From NCBI GenBank assembly GCA_037179335.1, contig JAKZHN010000016.1:310001-374000 (forward strand): 64,000 bases of DNA. Direction: 5' to 3'. Position 1 is the first letter of the stretch; every line of letters starts with the position of its first letter. Positions 46,005 to 55,815 of this stretch are shown one piece after another. The notes beneath the pieces are model-generated. The model did not search any database, was not told the origin of the DNA, and worked only from the letters and a program-made list of their open reading frames with translations. The position numbers and the translations under genes are program-made. The stretch comes from Cyclaneusma minus. Its lineage: Eukaryota > Ascomycota > Leotiomycetes > Marthamycetales > Marthamycetaceae.

Positions 46005-47591
46005 CTACTGTTGAGAACAGCCGTTCACCGGAGGGTCCGAGAACTTGGCGCCAGAGCCATCCTTCTTGGGCTCTTCACCCTTTCCCTGCTCCGTCTTCTC
46101 CCCCTTCTCTCCCTGCTTCTTCTTCTCGGCCGCCTCCATCTTGCGATCGTGCTCAGCGATCCACTTAGGGATGTCTCCAGGCCTGTTCTCTCCAGTCACA
46201 GTCTGACCACGATTGGCACCTGCCATGACATTGCTAAGATGTTCACGGCTCCATCCCGTGCTCTGCAACACTTCCAAGCGCTGCTGATCGGTAGGCACGA
46301 ATTTTCGGCCCCTGGGGCGGTTTGTTAGGAACCAATGCTTAAAAGCAATCATCGAGGGGTGATTCTGAGGTGTCCTCTGGCGGGGGGAAGGGGCGACGGC
46401 GGTGCTGCTGCCAGGGTTGGAGTAGACAAACTGCAATGGCTGTTGAGTACGCTGGAAAGGTCCGCCTCCAGTGTCAAAGCCTTGGGAAACAGGCTGCTGT
46501 GGCTGCTGTGGCTCCTGGGTGCGCTGAACAGGTCCGCCTCCAGCTTGGAAGCCTTGGTAATCAGGCTGTGGTGTCGAGTTAGGAACGCTCGAATGCCAGT
46601 AGGAGTAATCGATGGGCGGGTCGTGGGAGTAATCAACGGCAACAAAGTTGCCACGGTGGGCGAGAAGGTCGTGATTGACGGTCGGAAAACCGGAGATTCC
46701 GAGCTCCTCAGCGCCGAAGTACTCCGCGTGTTTGGGAATGATGTCCGCGTCCTCCTCGTCTTCTGCCACAATTCCCATCGTGTATCCCTCGTCTTCATCT
46801 TCGTCTTCACCCTCGTCATCATCCCCTGGTCTTGCCTCCCCACCTCCCTCCCCAAATCCCTTCCCACCTCCCTCCCCACCTCTCTCTCCAAATCCCTCCT
46901 CACCGGATCGAACTCTTCCCAAGTCTCCTTCGTGGTCCCTCACCCAGGTTTTGAGCTTGTGCCTTCTTCCACCCTTTCCTGGTCCATGACCCCGGTTGGC
47001 ATCGCACAGCGCCACCATGTACTGGTGGCGATTCCAGCCAGTTATCTCCAGACACTCATCGCGCTGCTTGTCGGTCGGATGGAAAGCTTTGCCCTTGGTC
47101 TTGTTTGCCAGATACCACTGGCAAAAATGCTGTACGTCTGCATCCATGGCTCTGTAGATCCGGAGGGGTGGGCGGGCAAGGGCGGTGTTACCAGTGGCAA
47201 GGAAGTTTGTGTTGATATGCAAAGGGGCACTTGGCTGGTATTGAAAGGTGGTGGCAGCATTCGTGGTCGAGAATGAAGTGGCCACGTCCCAAGAACCAGG
47301 AGCTGGAGCTGCATTGCTTTCTGTCTCTTGGAGTCCCCGTTCATGGATGGCGGCGGTGGCACTGGTGGTCGGGAAGGAATTGGTCACACCCGAAGAGCCA
47401 GCAACTAGAGCTGCACTGCTCTGAGCCCTCAAATGCTGTCCCTATCCACCCATTTCCCGACCAGAACTCAAGCCCAGCAAATCTCTCTTCCTTGGCGAAT
47501 CCATCTGCGCACGATGAAAATCGCGGTCGTTGCCGCTGGAGCCAGCAGAGGTATCGCGGTGTGCTTCGGAAGGAGACGAAGATCGGGACAT
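46005..47591 (-). pseudogene. Two-domain homeodomain-like family gene with one in-frame TAG
   Basis: From ATG 47591 (MSRSSSPSEAHRDTSAG) one minus-strand frame runs to the stop at 46005, broken only by TAG at 47444-47442. No ATG lies between the TAG and the long downstream frame (475 codons, opening with TTG), and no intron of plausible size removes the stop. The start resembles that of the next copy (MSRSPSSPAHGE). Two family domains follow: HFCQWYLANKTKGKAFHPTD ... TGWNRHQ ... ANRGHG ... TWVRDHEG (about 47140-46930), and FKHWFLTNRPRGRKFVPTDQ ... STGWSREHL ... ANRGQT ... WIAEHDRKM (about 46345-46140). An Asp/Glu tract and a Gln/Pro/Gly-rich linker separate them. It ends NGCSQQ, similar to the NQCSHQ end of the gene at 53666. 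It could be expressed if the TAG is read through or bypassed. Confidence 0.62.
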
Positions 47592-47900
47592 CTTATTGCA
47601 GTTCTGACAAATTACGAATCTGTTCGTGTTTTGTGGATTGCAGAAGGTTCTGGGGTCTGAAAAGAATCGTTGTTGTAGAGTCTTGCTGCGCGGCTGCGTG
47701 TTGCGATATCAGTAGATGGTGGTCAGAGCTCCTTACCCTAAGCTCAACCACCCCTACTCCCCACCCTGCCTTAGGCCACCATGCTAGCCGCTGGATATAT
47801 CTATCCATTGCAGGGGAGCTCTCCGTAGATAGAATCGACCACGAATATACTCAATTGTCTGCAGTTCTTGTTATTTACTCTTTAAGTGATCACTTCGTTC
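47592..47900. other. Spacer upstream of the two-domain copy
   Basis: Promoter side of the minus-strand copy. No gene is seen apart from shadow frames. Confidence 0.35.
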
Positions 47901-47995
47901 TACCCTCTTGATACCAACAGGGGTAAAGTCTGTGACTTGGGAGGGCTTCGGCACGCTGCTGGTGTGTAGGAACAAACTTCTTGCCCAGAATGAAG
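47901..47995 (-). pseudogene. Short fragment of the homeodomain-like family
   Basis: Minus-strand frame LGKKFVPTHQQRAEAL followed by diverged PSHRLYPCWYQE. It matches GKKFVPTPQQRAEALQISGL of the copy at 49554-50447. It is cut on both sides. Confidence 0.62.
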
Positions 47996-48061
47996 TCGAG
48001 ACTAAGTGTGATTTCAAAACGCGGTACAAGAAGATCACGAAAAACTTTGGGTATACCTTTA

Positions 48062-49024
48062 CTAAAGAAATACGACTACGGCTACGATAGACAGGAAATG
48101 AACGGCAAGACGGAAAATAACTACATAAGCCGATTTCGAGGCAGAAATAGCTTTTGAATTAGCTATCGAAAGAGTTGCTATGCTTATAACATAGTCTCGT
48201 AACTCTCTAATGCTGAGAAAGCCATTGGCCGGGGGCAAGTTCTGATCGCCGGAGCCATCTCTGGCCTCTTTGCCCTTTCCCTCTTCTCCCTTTCCCTCCT
48301 CTCCATCTTCTTCCTCGTCGGCTTCTTCTCCCTCCTTCTTCTCCTCAGCCGCCTTCATCTTCTGGTCATAGTCAGCAACCCGTTTCTAGATTTCGCCGGT
48401 TCCTTTCTCGCCCGTCACCATCTGGCCCCTATTAAAGCCAGACATTAATCGTTCATAGTGGTACGGTTCAAAGTTGGTGATTTTTAGGGCTTCTGCACCC
48501 TGCTGGGATGTAGGGACGAATTTTTTGCCGCGGGGTCTATTCTTCAAATACCATTCCTTCAAGGCGATCATTGATGGGTCTTTTTGGGAGGTACGAGGAC
48601 GAGATTCAGGGTGGGCGGCGTAGGGACCGGAAAAACCGGCAATGTTGCCAGTGCTAGTGTTCTCGTGGATGAATTGGTAGGGCGATGAAGGGGGGGCAGA
48701 GCCACGTTGGACGGGGTACTGATTTGCAGCGATGGGAATGTGACCATTGGCTCTGGCGTGGCTCGACTGGCCCCAAAATCCGACATATGGCATAGGGGAT
48801 GACTGACAGCGGCCTATTAATGCCAGGAACTGAAAAGCCGGCAGCTGGGGCTGGTTGTCCCCAACCCGACTCCACGCGCCCCATTCCCCTCTGTCTTTCC
48901 CTCTCTTCGCGGCGGAAAGCCACGGCTCGGTCCATGGACCGCCGATACTCAGCCAGCCACGCGCCATTGGGTCGCTGAGTAGAGCAGCTTCGCCGTGTGC
49001 GGGGGAAGAGGGCGACCGTGACAT
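48062..49024 (-). pseudogene. Homeodomain-like family copy with in-frame TAG and lost stop
   Basis: From ATG 49024 (MSRSPSSPAHGE) one frame reads to a TAG near 48389 and continues in the same frame to 48062. The domain is otherwise complete: LKEWYLKNRPRGKKFVPTSQ, EALKITNFEPYHYERL, FNRGQMVTG, then GTGEI-stop-KRVADYDQKM where relatives have G-E-V-A-K-W-I. The usual W of the last motif is also changed to R. Beyond the acidic tail (GSGDQNLPPANGF) the normal stop is lost and the frame reads on into flanking DNA. The nonsense codon, the lost W and the lost stop make a pseudogene the best reading. An ATG at 49042 is in frame upstream. Confidence 0.65.
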
Positions 49025-49553
49025 TTTGTTGGTGTCTTGACACATGGTGAAAGATTCTGGATGAGTTTTATTTGAGAAGAAATATTTGTTCTGCAAAGAA
49101 ACGATGTTGCCAAATCTAGGTGCGTGACTGCGAGAAAGCTTCGGGAAAAGAGCGCACCTTGCGGGTGGGATTTTGGCCCTTACCGAGATTTGTTTACCCC
49201 AAAAGAATTGCCAAAACCAACGTTTGAAACAACGATAACTTCCAAAAGCGGTCTAACGAGGCTACGAAAAGATTGGGATAGACCTTTACAAAACAAATAC
49301 GACTACTAATACGAATGATTATCACGTATAGGATATAAGAAGTGAATGGACACCCGGAAAATAGCTATAAGAGATGATTTCGAGACAGCTATGAGGTGAT
49401 CTTTACTCTATATCAAAAAGCGGAGACAGGCCATGAGTCTTTGGTCGACAAGATAGCATTGTGGTTGTTATCTATCTGCAGTTCCCACAGTGTGGAAGCG
49501 CAACCATCTACTGCAGGTTCTCGGATTCAGGCGGACGATTCTTGTTTGCAAAA
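49025..49553. other. Repeated spacer between family copies
   Basis: It contains GATAGACCTTTACAAAACAA and AAATACGACTAC... with GAAAATAGCTATAAG...GATTTCGAGACAGC. These words recur in altered form at 48048-48170 and partly at 50910-50980 and 55370-55430. The spacers were therefore duplicated together with the genes. Confidence 0.6.
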
Positions 49554-50447
49554 TCATTCTGCCACTTCACCCGGTCCCCCCTCTCCTTCGTCCGCTTCTC
49601 CTCCCTCCTCCGCCGCCATTTTTTGATCGTAGTCTGTAATCCACTTGGCCACTTCACCGCGACCTGGAGCCCCTGTTATAGTTTGACCGCGATTGAAGCC
49701 GGACAACAATCTTTCGAAGTGGTAGGATTCCAAGCCCGAGATTTGCAAGGCCTCAGCGCGTTGCTGGGGCGTCGGAACGAACTTCTTGCCCCGAGGTCGA
49801 TTGTCAAGGTACCAGTCTTTGAGACGAACCATAGAAGGGTGTTTTTGGCTAGTTCGAGGGCGCTGAGGGTGATCGTGAAGGGGATTGAGGGGGTCCTCTT
49901 GTACGAAGTTCTCTTCTTCGTCACTTTCGTGACTTGCGCGTTGGCCTTCGTGCTCCCCCTCCGAATATCCATGATGACCACTTCCATCGTTCAAAGCTGC
50001 GTGATTATCAGAATTGTTGTTGGGCCGAACGCCAGGGAAGACTGGTTAATTGGTCGACATACCGTCAAGAGTTGCTGCTCCGACCGCCACATTCTGGCCA
50101 ATTCTTCCTCCTTCACCTGATGCTCCAGGGTCCACACTAGTCTGCTCTGTGCCCCTCACCGATCCCTTATAAGCATTCTGCGGGTCTTCTCGAATTCGAG
50201 CTCTTTCTTGTTCGCTGATCTGAAGCTCTTCCAACCTCAATCTCTCACCGTGAGCAAGCGAAATGCTGGCGGCCTCGATCAGTTGGGCTCGGCTGGGGGG
50301 TCCACCAAAGAAGGCCATGGTTCCGGTAGGCTCGAGTCCAGTGAGCGGCATGCCTTCAATGGTGAAAAACCTAACTCCATCCGCATTTTGCGAAAGATGG
50401 GCTGAGGAGGAGGCGAAGTCTGAGAATTGGTTGTTGGAAAAAGACAT
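49554..50447 (-). CDS. Homeodomain-like family protein, intact copy
   Basis: Two exons, 50447-50063 and 49996-49554, give 275 residues. The intron has a GTATGT donor and an ATCACGCAG acceptor, and the frame is preserved. Exon 1 encodes a helical segment rich in Glu/Arg/Leu (GGPPSRAQLIEAASISLAHG, then RLRLEELQISEQERARI), which has a looser counterpart in the gene at 53666. The family domain lies at about residues 180-247: LKDWYLDNRPRGKKFVPTPQ, LQISGLESYHFERL, FNRGQTITG, VAKWITDYDQKM. A Glu/Gly-rich tail follows. With the copy at 53666 it is the best evidence that the family still has working minus-strand members in this array. Function is unknown. Confidence 0.68.
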
Positions 50448-51291
50448 GATTGTGAATCTAGACGGCGGTTGTGACGAAGGTTTGTGTGGATGTGAACTTC
50501 GTGGTGTGGGTTGAAACTCAGAGTTAGAAAAGCGTGGAGTGTAGCTGCACTGCTGCAGAAAGTCTCGGATAGGGGTTGCTCTTTCGGGTGGGGTTCGGGT
50601 GCTTTTGTGAACTTCACCCCGGCAGAATTTCCAAAAACAAAATATCCAATTACAACTGGACAGTATATACAGTGAGGCGTGGAGAGTCTACACCCCCTTG
50701 CCGAGCTTAATATGCAATAGTAGCGGTCAATATGGACCTCTGCTTCCAGTTATTCGAAGTTACTTCATCCCTCGGAATATCTCTAATCATTCAGGTCTTC
50801 AGGACATCCCCGATCCTTAGATGCTCTCAATCACTAGGGATATTTACAATCACTCAGGTTAAACATATCATTTGACGGGCGAGGCTAGACTTTTCTTTCC
50901 TGACTGCGGGGTATACACTATAGGAAGTGGATAGACACACGAAGAATAGTATAAAAGGCAATCACGAGGCAGCCGGATTGATATAGAATTCAACTATCAA
51001 CTTCGTGGTCCCGCTGTTTTATATAATGAGCACAACAGACTTGACTGCCTCTCCGCATGGGTACAAAATCCTAATAGTCACGAGGGGTTAGGAGACAATA
51101 ATATTTCGGCAGAGGGGATATCATGGGCTTCGTGACCAAGACACGGTGACATTTGCATTTCAAACGACCGTATCTGTTACAAATCCGCATTCTATCCTCG
51201 TGGAACGGGACCTTAAGCTTTCATTCACGCTTCCAGAAGTGGTAGCCTCGTGTCTGTTGCAGCTGCCGAGAAACGGGCTTTGCTTATTTTG
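50448..51291. other. Spacer with no gene seen
   Basis: Promoter side of the copy at 49554-50447, then a diverged copy of the duplicated spacer (about 50910-50980). No coding frame is supported. Confidence 0.4.
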
Positions 51292-51720
51292 CTAAGAAGT
51301 ACCTTTATTTGTCGTGAGGTTGGGCAAAAGGATACCTTGCGGCTTCATCATAGGTTGCTCAAGACTGGCGACATCGTTGGCCTTGGACGTAGTTGGCGAG
51401 ATCTGGTGGAATGTAGCCGTCCTTCCGGCCCTTTTCCTTCTCACCCTCGCAGGCCTTCTCCTCCTCACTCCCTTCGCCAAATTCCACCTTTCCATGTTCT
51501 CCCTCCTCATCCTCTCTCTCTCCCTCTCCCTCCTGCTCGCCAGAGGCCGTCTGAACATCATGCGCAATGATCCATTTGGCCAACTGACCTTGTCCCGGAG
51601 CCTTAGAGGGGGTTTGACCATGGTTTGCCACCGTCAGCCAGTCGCCCAAGCGTTTGGAATTCCCCGTAGTAACCTGCAGGTAGCCTGCACGTTCTTGTTC
51701 CATTGGGTGTGTTGAATGGT
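51292..51720 (-). pseudogene. 5'-truncated homeodomain-like family copy
   Basis: The minus-strand frame 51703-51359 reads HPMEQERAGYLQVTTGNSK, RLGDWLTVANHGQT, QLAKWIIAHD and then an acidic Glu/Gly-rich tail. It corresponds to the family domain from the H-P-T-x-x-Q-R position onward. The W-[YF]-L first helix is absent and upstream sequence in frame is unrelated. The fortuitous ATG at 51703 sits where relatives have Thr after H-P. Confidence 0.6.
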
Positions 51721-52527
51721 GGTCATGCAGGCATCAATATGAAAGCAATAGAAGAAGCAGTAATAGATGATGGAATCACGAATAATTTTTGGTACGGTTA
51801 GGTTATGGAATAAAACTCTGGTCATTTAATAGAACAGAATTCTTTACATATTTTACACAATTACCATGATCCTATCTCCAAGGATAGTCTCGGTAGCAGC
51901 ATGTGAACAATACGAACGTTTTCAGTCCATCATAACATGATAACACTTCCAATATCGCTGTCAAAACTCAACATATCGCGAAGTTTGAAACCCCACACGA
52001 TTCTCGACAGTCATTTGGCCCAGAATTACCTTTCAACCAGCTGAAAACTTAAAGGAGTGTTTAAAGGCTAAATACAAAAGGGCGTGGTCAGGATGAATGG
52101 ACAGCGAGAAATTCAAGACAGCAGCAACGGAAGCGAGCTCCATAACTGGGCTACGACAAATGATGAAGCACGAGGCTGTTTCTCTCAATGAGTAGAACCA
52201 TGCAAACACAAGAATGGTCGGAATCAGGCTAGTCTAAGCAGGAATACGAATAGAGGTTGAAATTTAGGAGGTGGCTCTCCACATCCGGTCCAATCACCAA
52301 TTGTCAACAGGGTTCCATGCACAGCCATGCATCTTACTCAGTTTAAAAAATCTCTATCGGACACAGATAGCTTCTCTGCAGCCATGCAGCTCACTCAGCT
52401 CAAATTGCGTCTACGGGACGCAGTCGAATTCCTCGCGCCCAGAAAACACGGCTGCGAAGAGAGGCTGCGAAACAGCCCGAAACGTCTCTCTATTCAGCTA
52501 CCTATGTAGCTTAGTGATCTGCCCTGA
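51721..52527. other. Spacer with no gene seen
   Basis: AT-richer intergenic DNA. Part of it (about 51895-52085, with ACGTTTTCAGTCCATCATAA and CACACGATTCTCGACAGTCA) is repeated with changes at about 53425-53585, upstream of the next copy's 3' end. Confidence 0.5.
51895..52085. repeat. Spacer duplicate of 53425-53585
   Basis: Shared words include TAACACTTCCAATATCGCTG versus TAGCACTTTCAATATTGCTC and GGCTAAATACAAAAGGGCGTG in both. The 53-kb copy shows more C-to-T and G-to-A changes. Confidence 0.65.
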
Positions 52528-53127
52528 CTAGAACGTAAGAGCGGAGCCACCACCCTCCTCTCCATCCTCCTCATCATCACGACCCTTCTTCTGCTCCTCA
52601 CTGGATTCCTCCTCCAAATTATCATCGTGCTCAACGATCCAGGTCGCTATCCGGCCCCTTTTATCTCCGGTCGATGTCTGGTTCCGGTTCGCTTCTCCCA
52701 AGTCGACGGCAAGCTGGTGTCTATCCCAGCCTGTCGTTTGGAGGAACTGGTTGCGTTGTGCAGCGGTTGGATGCCAGATCTTCCCCCTTTCCCGGCCTGC
52801 CAAGTACCAATCCCGGAAGACTTTCACGTCCTTGGCACTTCTTCTCGGACGCTTGGAAGTTACGGCAGTTTTGCTGATGGCGGCGGCGGATCTCTTGCGC
52901 GAGGAGGAGTTGATGGTGACATCGGACTGCTTCGCGGTTGCAGCTGTGCCAGAAGTGACTTGACTATTGGAGGACACGGCAGCGTTGTTGGTGAAGACGA
53001 TAGGAGTGCGCAAGGCCAAGAGGGCAGCAGCAGCGACCTATTCGGCTCGAGTGTATTGTCGGGGGGCGGCGGCCTCGTGGAAGTCTTCACTGCGAGCAGC
53101 AGCAGCGGTTTCAACAGGAGCTGACAT
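52528..53127 (-). pseudogene. Homeodomain-like family copy with one in-frame TAG
   Basis: ATG 53127 (MSAPVETAAAARSEDF) opens a frame that meets TAG at 53040-53038 after 29 codons. The same frame then runs open to the stop at 52528. No ATG occurs after the TAG, and no convincing splice pair removes it. The family domain is complete: VFRDWYLAGRERGKIWHPTA, LQTTGWDRHQL, EANRNQTSTG, IATWIVEHDDN. The tail ends GEEGGGSALTF, nearly the same as the plus-strand copy at 44615-45623. A basic cluster (SKRPRRSAKD) lies just before the domain and could be a nuclear localisation signal. Confidence 0.62.
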
Positions 53128-53665
53128 GGCGCAATGTGTATCTGAATCACTTTGATTGACCCTGACCTTCGAGGATTTCGGGTGGTCTTTGATTGGTGGA
53201 AATATAAGGCCTTGCTTGAGAAAGAGTTGTTTTGAGAATGGTTTGAGTCTCGTGGCTGGAGAGACTTTGGTCACCTGTCGTGAGATGTGTAGCGTTTTAG
53301 TCGCTTAATATTTTAATGGCCACTGCAATATTGCAGTGGTTATTAAAACGTTTGAATAACCACTATACTGATATGGTGGTTAAATTGATTTAGTGGTTAT
53401 ATAGGCATTAATGTAAAAACTACGAGCGTTCGCACTCCATTATAATATAGCACTTTCAATATTGCTCTTAAAACTCAATATATCCCACAGCTTGAGACAC
53501 CACACAATTCTCGATAGTTGTTTTGCCCAGAATAACCTTTCAATCACCTGAAAAAGAGTGTTTAAAGGCTAAATACAAAAGGGCGTGCCTCGTTTCTTCT
53601 GCCGCAAAATATCATTTTGTTTGCTCTACATAGTCACTATGCCTATAGCATAAAGACGTAAAAGC
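53128..53665. other. Spacer with the duplicate of 51895-52085
   Basis: It holds an AT-rich palindromic stretch near 53305-53400 (CCACTGCAATATTGCAGTGG is a perfect 20-bp palindrome at about 53321-53340) and the spacer duplicate at 53425-53585. No gene is supported. Confidence 0.5.
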
Positions 53666-55048
53666 TCACTGGTGGCTACACTGGTTCTGGTAGGCAGAGG
53701 CGGAGTTCCGGTCCTTGGAGTCATCCTTGGGCTCTTCGTACTCATCACTATCGATGCCTCCTTCCTCCTTTCCAGAGCCTTCACCCCCCGTCATTGCGGC
53801 ATCCCTGGCTCCTCCACCTGCACCCGATTGCTCCTGGTTCTTCTTGTTCTCGGCGGCATCGTGCTTCCGGATCCAAGGGGCGAACTGTCCCGCTTTTTTC
53901 CGATTGGCCTCACCCAGGTAGATTGTGAGCTTCTTGTTCTCCCAGCCACTCTGCTGGAGAAAATCACGGCGCTGTGAGATGCTGCGGTGAAAGGGCTGGT
54001 TCCTTGTCGTTCTGTTCGCGAGAAACCATTGACGAAACTGCGAGATTTGCGGATCGGTCCTGATCGTTGCGCGCAAAGGACGGTGGGAGGGGTCAGCGGG
54101 GTTAACAGTGCTAACGGCGACAGGGAAAACGGACGGTTCAGCAGCTGGGACCGGAACCCAGTCGATGCCCAATTCGTCCCTGAGTGCCCCCTGAATGGTG
54201 TAGCCCAACTGTCGGGCATAGTCGCGAATGGCGTCGATGTCCCTGAATCTCGAAGCTTCGTCTTGGGGGTGCTGCTCTTCATTCATGGGGGCGGTGCGGC
54301 CGAGGTCGTTGTACAAGCTAGTGGGACCAGGGGAATGAACATCGGCTCCAGTGCCAGGAGAGACTGGGTAGGACGGGATGTCATTGTTGGGAAGCGAGAA
54401 GCCATTGGAAGGGCGGGAGCTTGGAACGAAGGGGACGCCGTGGTTGGGAACCAAGAAGTCATTGGGAGAGAGAGAGCCTGGTCGGTCTCCGAGGGCTTGA
54501 CTTGAGTATGGATGCTGCCTGGAATAGTCATCGAAGGCACTTTGCGGTTCCAGTGGCTGCTGCTCGCTGCGGTAGGATGGGAGGTTGCCATCATAAGCCG
54601 GGACGCTGGGGGCACTGGCATGGAAGTTGGCGGCGCTGGCAGAGAAACCTGTGTCATTGGATGACACGCCGTTGTTGGCGAAAAATCGAGGGTTGCGCAA
54701 TTCCATAAGTCCGTCAGCTGCGGCGTACTCGTTCTCTTCATAGCCTCCCATGATGGGTCCCTGAGCGATTTGGTCTCCGTGGTGCAAGCCGTTGACATCG
54801 TTGACTCCAGAACCCCACGGCATCTGAAAGCTCCTCCGACGGCTCTCTTCCTCACGAACTCGTGCGTCGAATGCGGCGATGCGACTCTCCATGACGCCTT
54901 GTGGTGGGCCGCCGGCCAAGATGTGAGCGGCAGCAATCTGAGCAGGGGTGAGACCTGACATGGTGGCAGGAACAGATGTTTCGGCTTCGGTGGCCTGCGA
55001 TGCTTGATGGGTGGATGAGGTCAACATATCGTCCTTGCGTGTAGACAT
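53666..55048 (-). CDS. Homeodomain-like family protein, largest intact copy
   Basis: Single exon of 460 residues from ATG 55048 (MSTRKDDMLTSS); the frame is open upstream to 55135 without a better start. The N-terminal third has a helical segment (MSGLTPAQIAAAHILAGG ... ARVREEESRRR). A long Ser/Pro/Asn-rich linker follows. Then comes the shared motif DIDAIRDYARQLGYTI (about residues 269-284), also present in the copy at 44615. The family domain lies at about 330-395: FRQWFLANRTTRNQPFH, RDFLQQSGWENKKL, EANRKKAGQFAPWIRKHD. A Gly/Asp/Glu-rich tail ends NQCSHQ. This architecture (helix, linker, DYA motif, domain, acidic tail) seems to be the full form from which shorter copies derive. Disordered linkers and acidic tails would suit a transcription regulator, but this is inference. 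Confidence 0.7.
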   Translation of the reverse strand: MSTRKDDMLTSSTHQASQATEAETSVPATMSGLTPAQIAAAHILAGGPPQGVMESRIAAFDARVREEESRRRSFQMPWGSGVNDVNGLHHGDQIAQGPIMGGYEENEYAAADGLMELRNPRFFANNGVSSNDTGFSASAANFHASAPSVPAYDGNLPSYRSEQQPLEPQSAFDDYSRQHPYSSQALGDRPGSLSPNDFLVPNHGVPFVPSSRPSNGFSLPNNDIPSYPVSPGTGADVHSPGPTSLYNDLGRTAPMNEEQHPQDEASRFRDIDAIRDYARQLGYTIQGALRDELGIDWVPVPAAEPSVFPVAVSTVNPADPSHRPLRATIRTDPQISQFRQWFLANRTTRNQPFHRSISQRRDFLQQSGWENKKLTIYLGEANRKKAGQFAPWIRKHDAAENKKNQEQSGAGGGARDAAMTGGEGSGKEEGGIDSDEYEEPKDDSKDRNSASAYQNQCSHQ

Positions 55049-55490
55049 GCTTGCGTGGTTGACGGGCGGTACTTGGTAGACTTTGCAAGGGTTGCTATAC
55101 TGTTCAAGACACAAGAGTTTTGGTGTCTGTGCCAAGCCAAGATCAAAATCCAGTAATCGAAACCTGTTTCGGTTAGTAGTGGTTCTTGAAATGCGATTGA
55201 AGTGCGTCTTGTATTTTCAGACAATGTACGGCAGGATTTCGATCCGGACGATGAGAAAAAGACAGCAAGAGTAGGCCAACTTTGCGGAGATAACGTGTTA
55301 AAAGAGAAAGAAGGACGAAAGATAGGGGCAACCTCGAAAGGAGTTCTAGCAAGACCGCAAAGAAATAACCTTCTGGTATGGGTTCAGATACGACTATGAT
55401 TATTACAGGATATAGCATACAATATAGATAGACATTGCATGAGCACAAAAATACGGCTGTGAAAAAAGGCCGCGAAACAAAAGCAAACAT
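55049..55490. other. Spacer upstream of the largest copy
   Basis: Promoter side of the copy at 53666-55048, plus another diverged piece of the duplicated spacer around 55375-55435. No gene seen. Confidence 0.4.
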
Positions 55491-55494
55491 AGAA

Positions 55495-55815
55495 GACATC
55501 GCCATTCTATTCCAATCCATCTTCATCATTAGCAACTTCAACCTCGCCGGATTTCTTCTCATCATAGTCCACGATTCAGGCAGCTACTCGACCCTTTTTG
55601 TCACCCGTGGGCGTCTGTTTTCGGTTGGCTTTACCTCGGTGAACCATCAGCCGGTGTCGTTCCCCGTCCGACAACTGCAGAAAGTCGTTGTGTTGAGCAC
55701 TGGTCGGAGTCCAACTCTTTCCTGTCTCTCGGCCTGTCTGCAAATACCATTCCCGAAAGATTTGCTATCCTCGGCAGTTCTTTTGAACTGGCGTTTGGTA
55801 GAAGAACTCTAGGAC
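55495..55815 (-). pseudogene. Homeodomain-like family copy with frameshift and TGA
   Basis: On the minus strand a frame gives IFREWYLQTGRETGKSWTPT, FLQLSDGERHRL, KANRKQTPTGDKKG, then RVAA-stop-IVDYDEKK where relatives have W in W-I-V. The tail ends NDEDGLE. Upstream, the segment SKELPRIAN is in another frame, so a shift lies just before the first helix (compare SKRPRRSAKDVKVFRDWYL at 52528-53127). The frameshift and the Trp-to-stop change mark it as dead. Confidence 0.68.

Noticed and set aside
46335..47276. 313-codon plus-strand frame
   Set aside because: Mirror of the two-domain family gene on the minus strand; the repeated family domain supports the minus reading.
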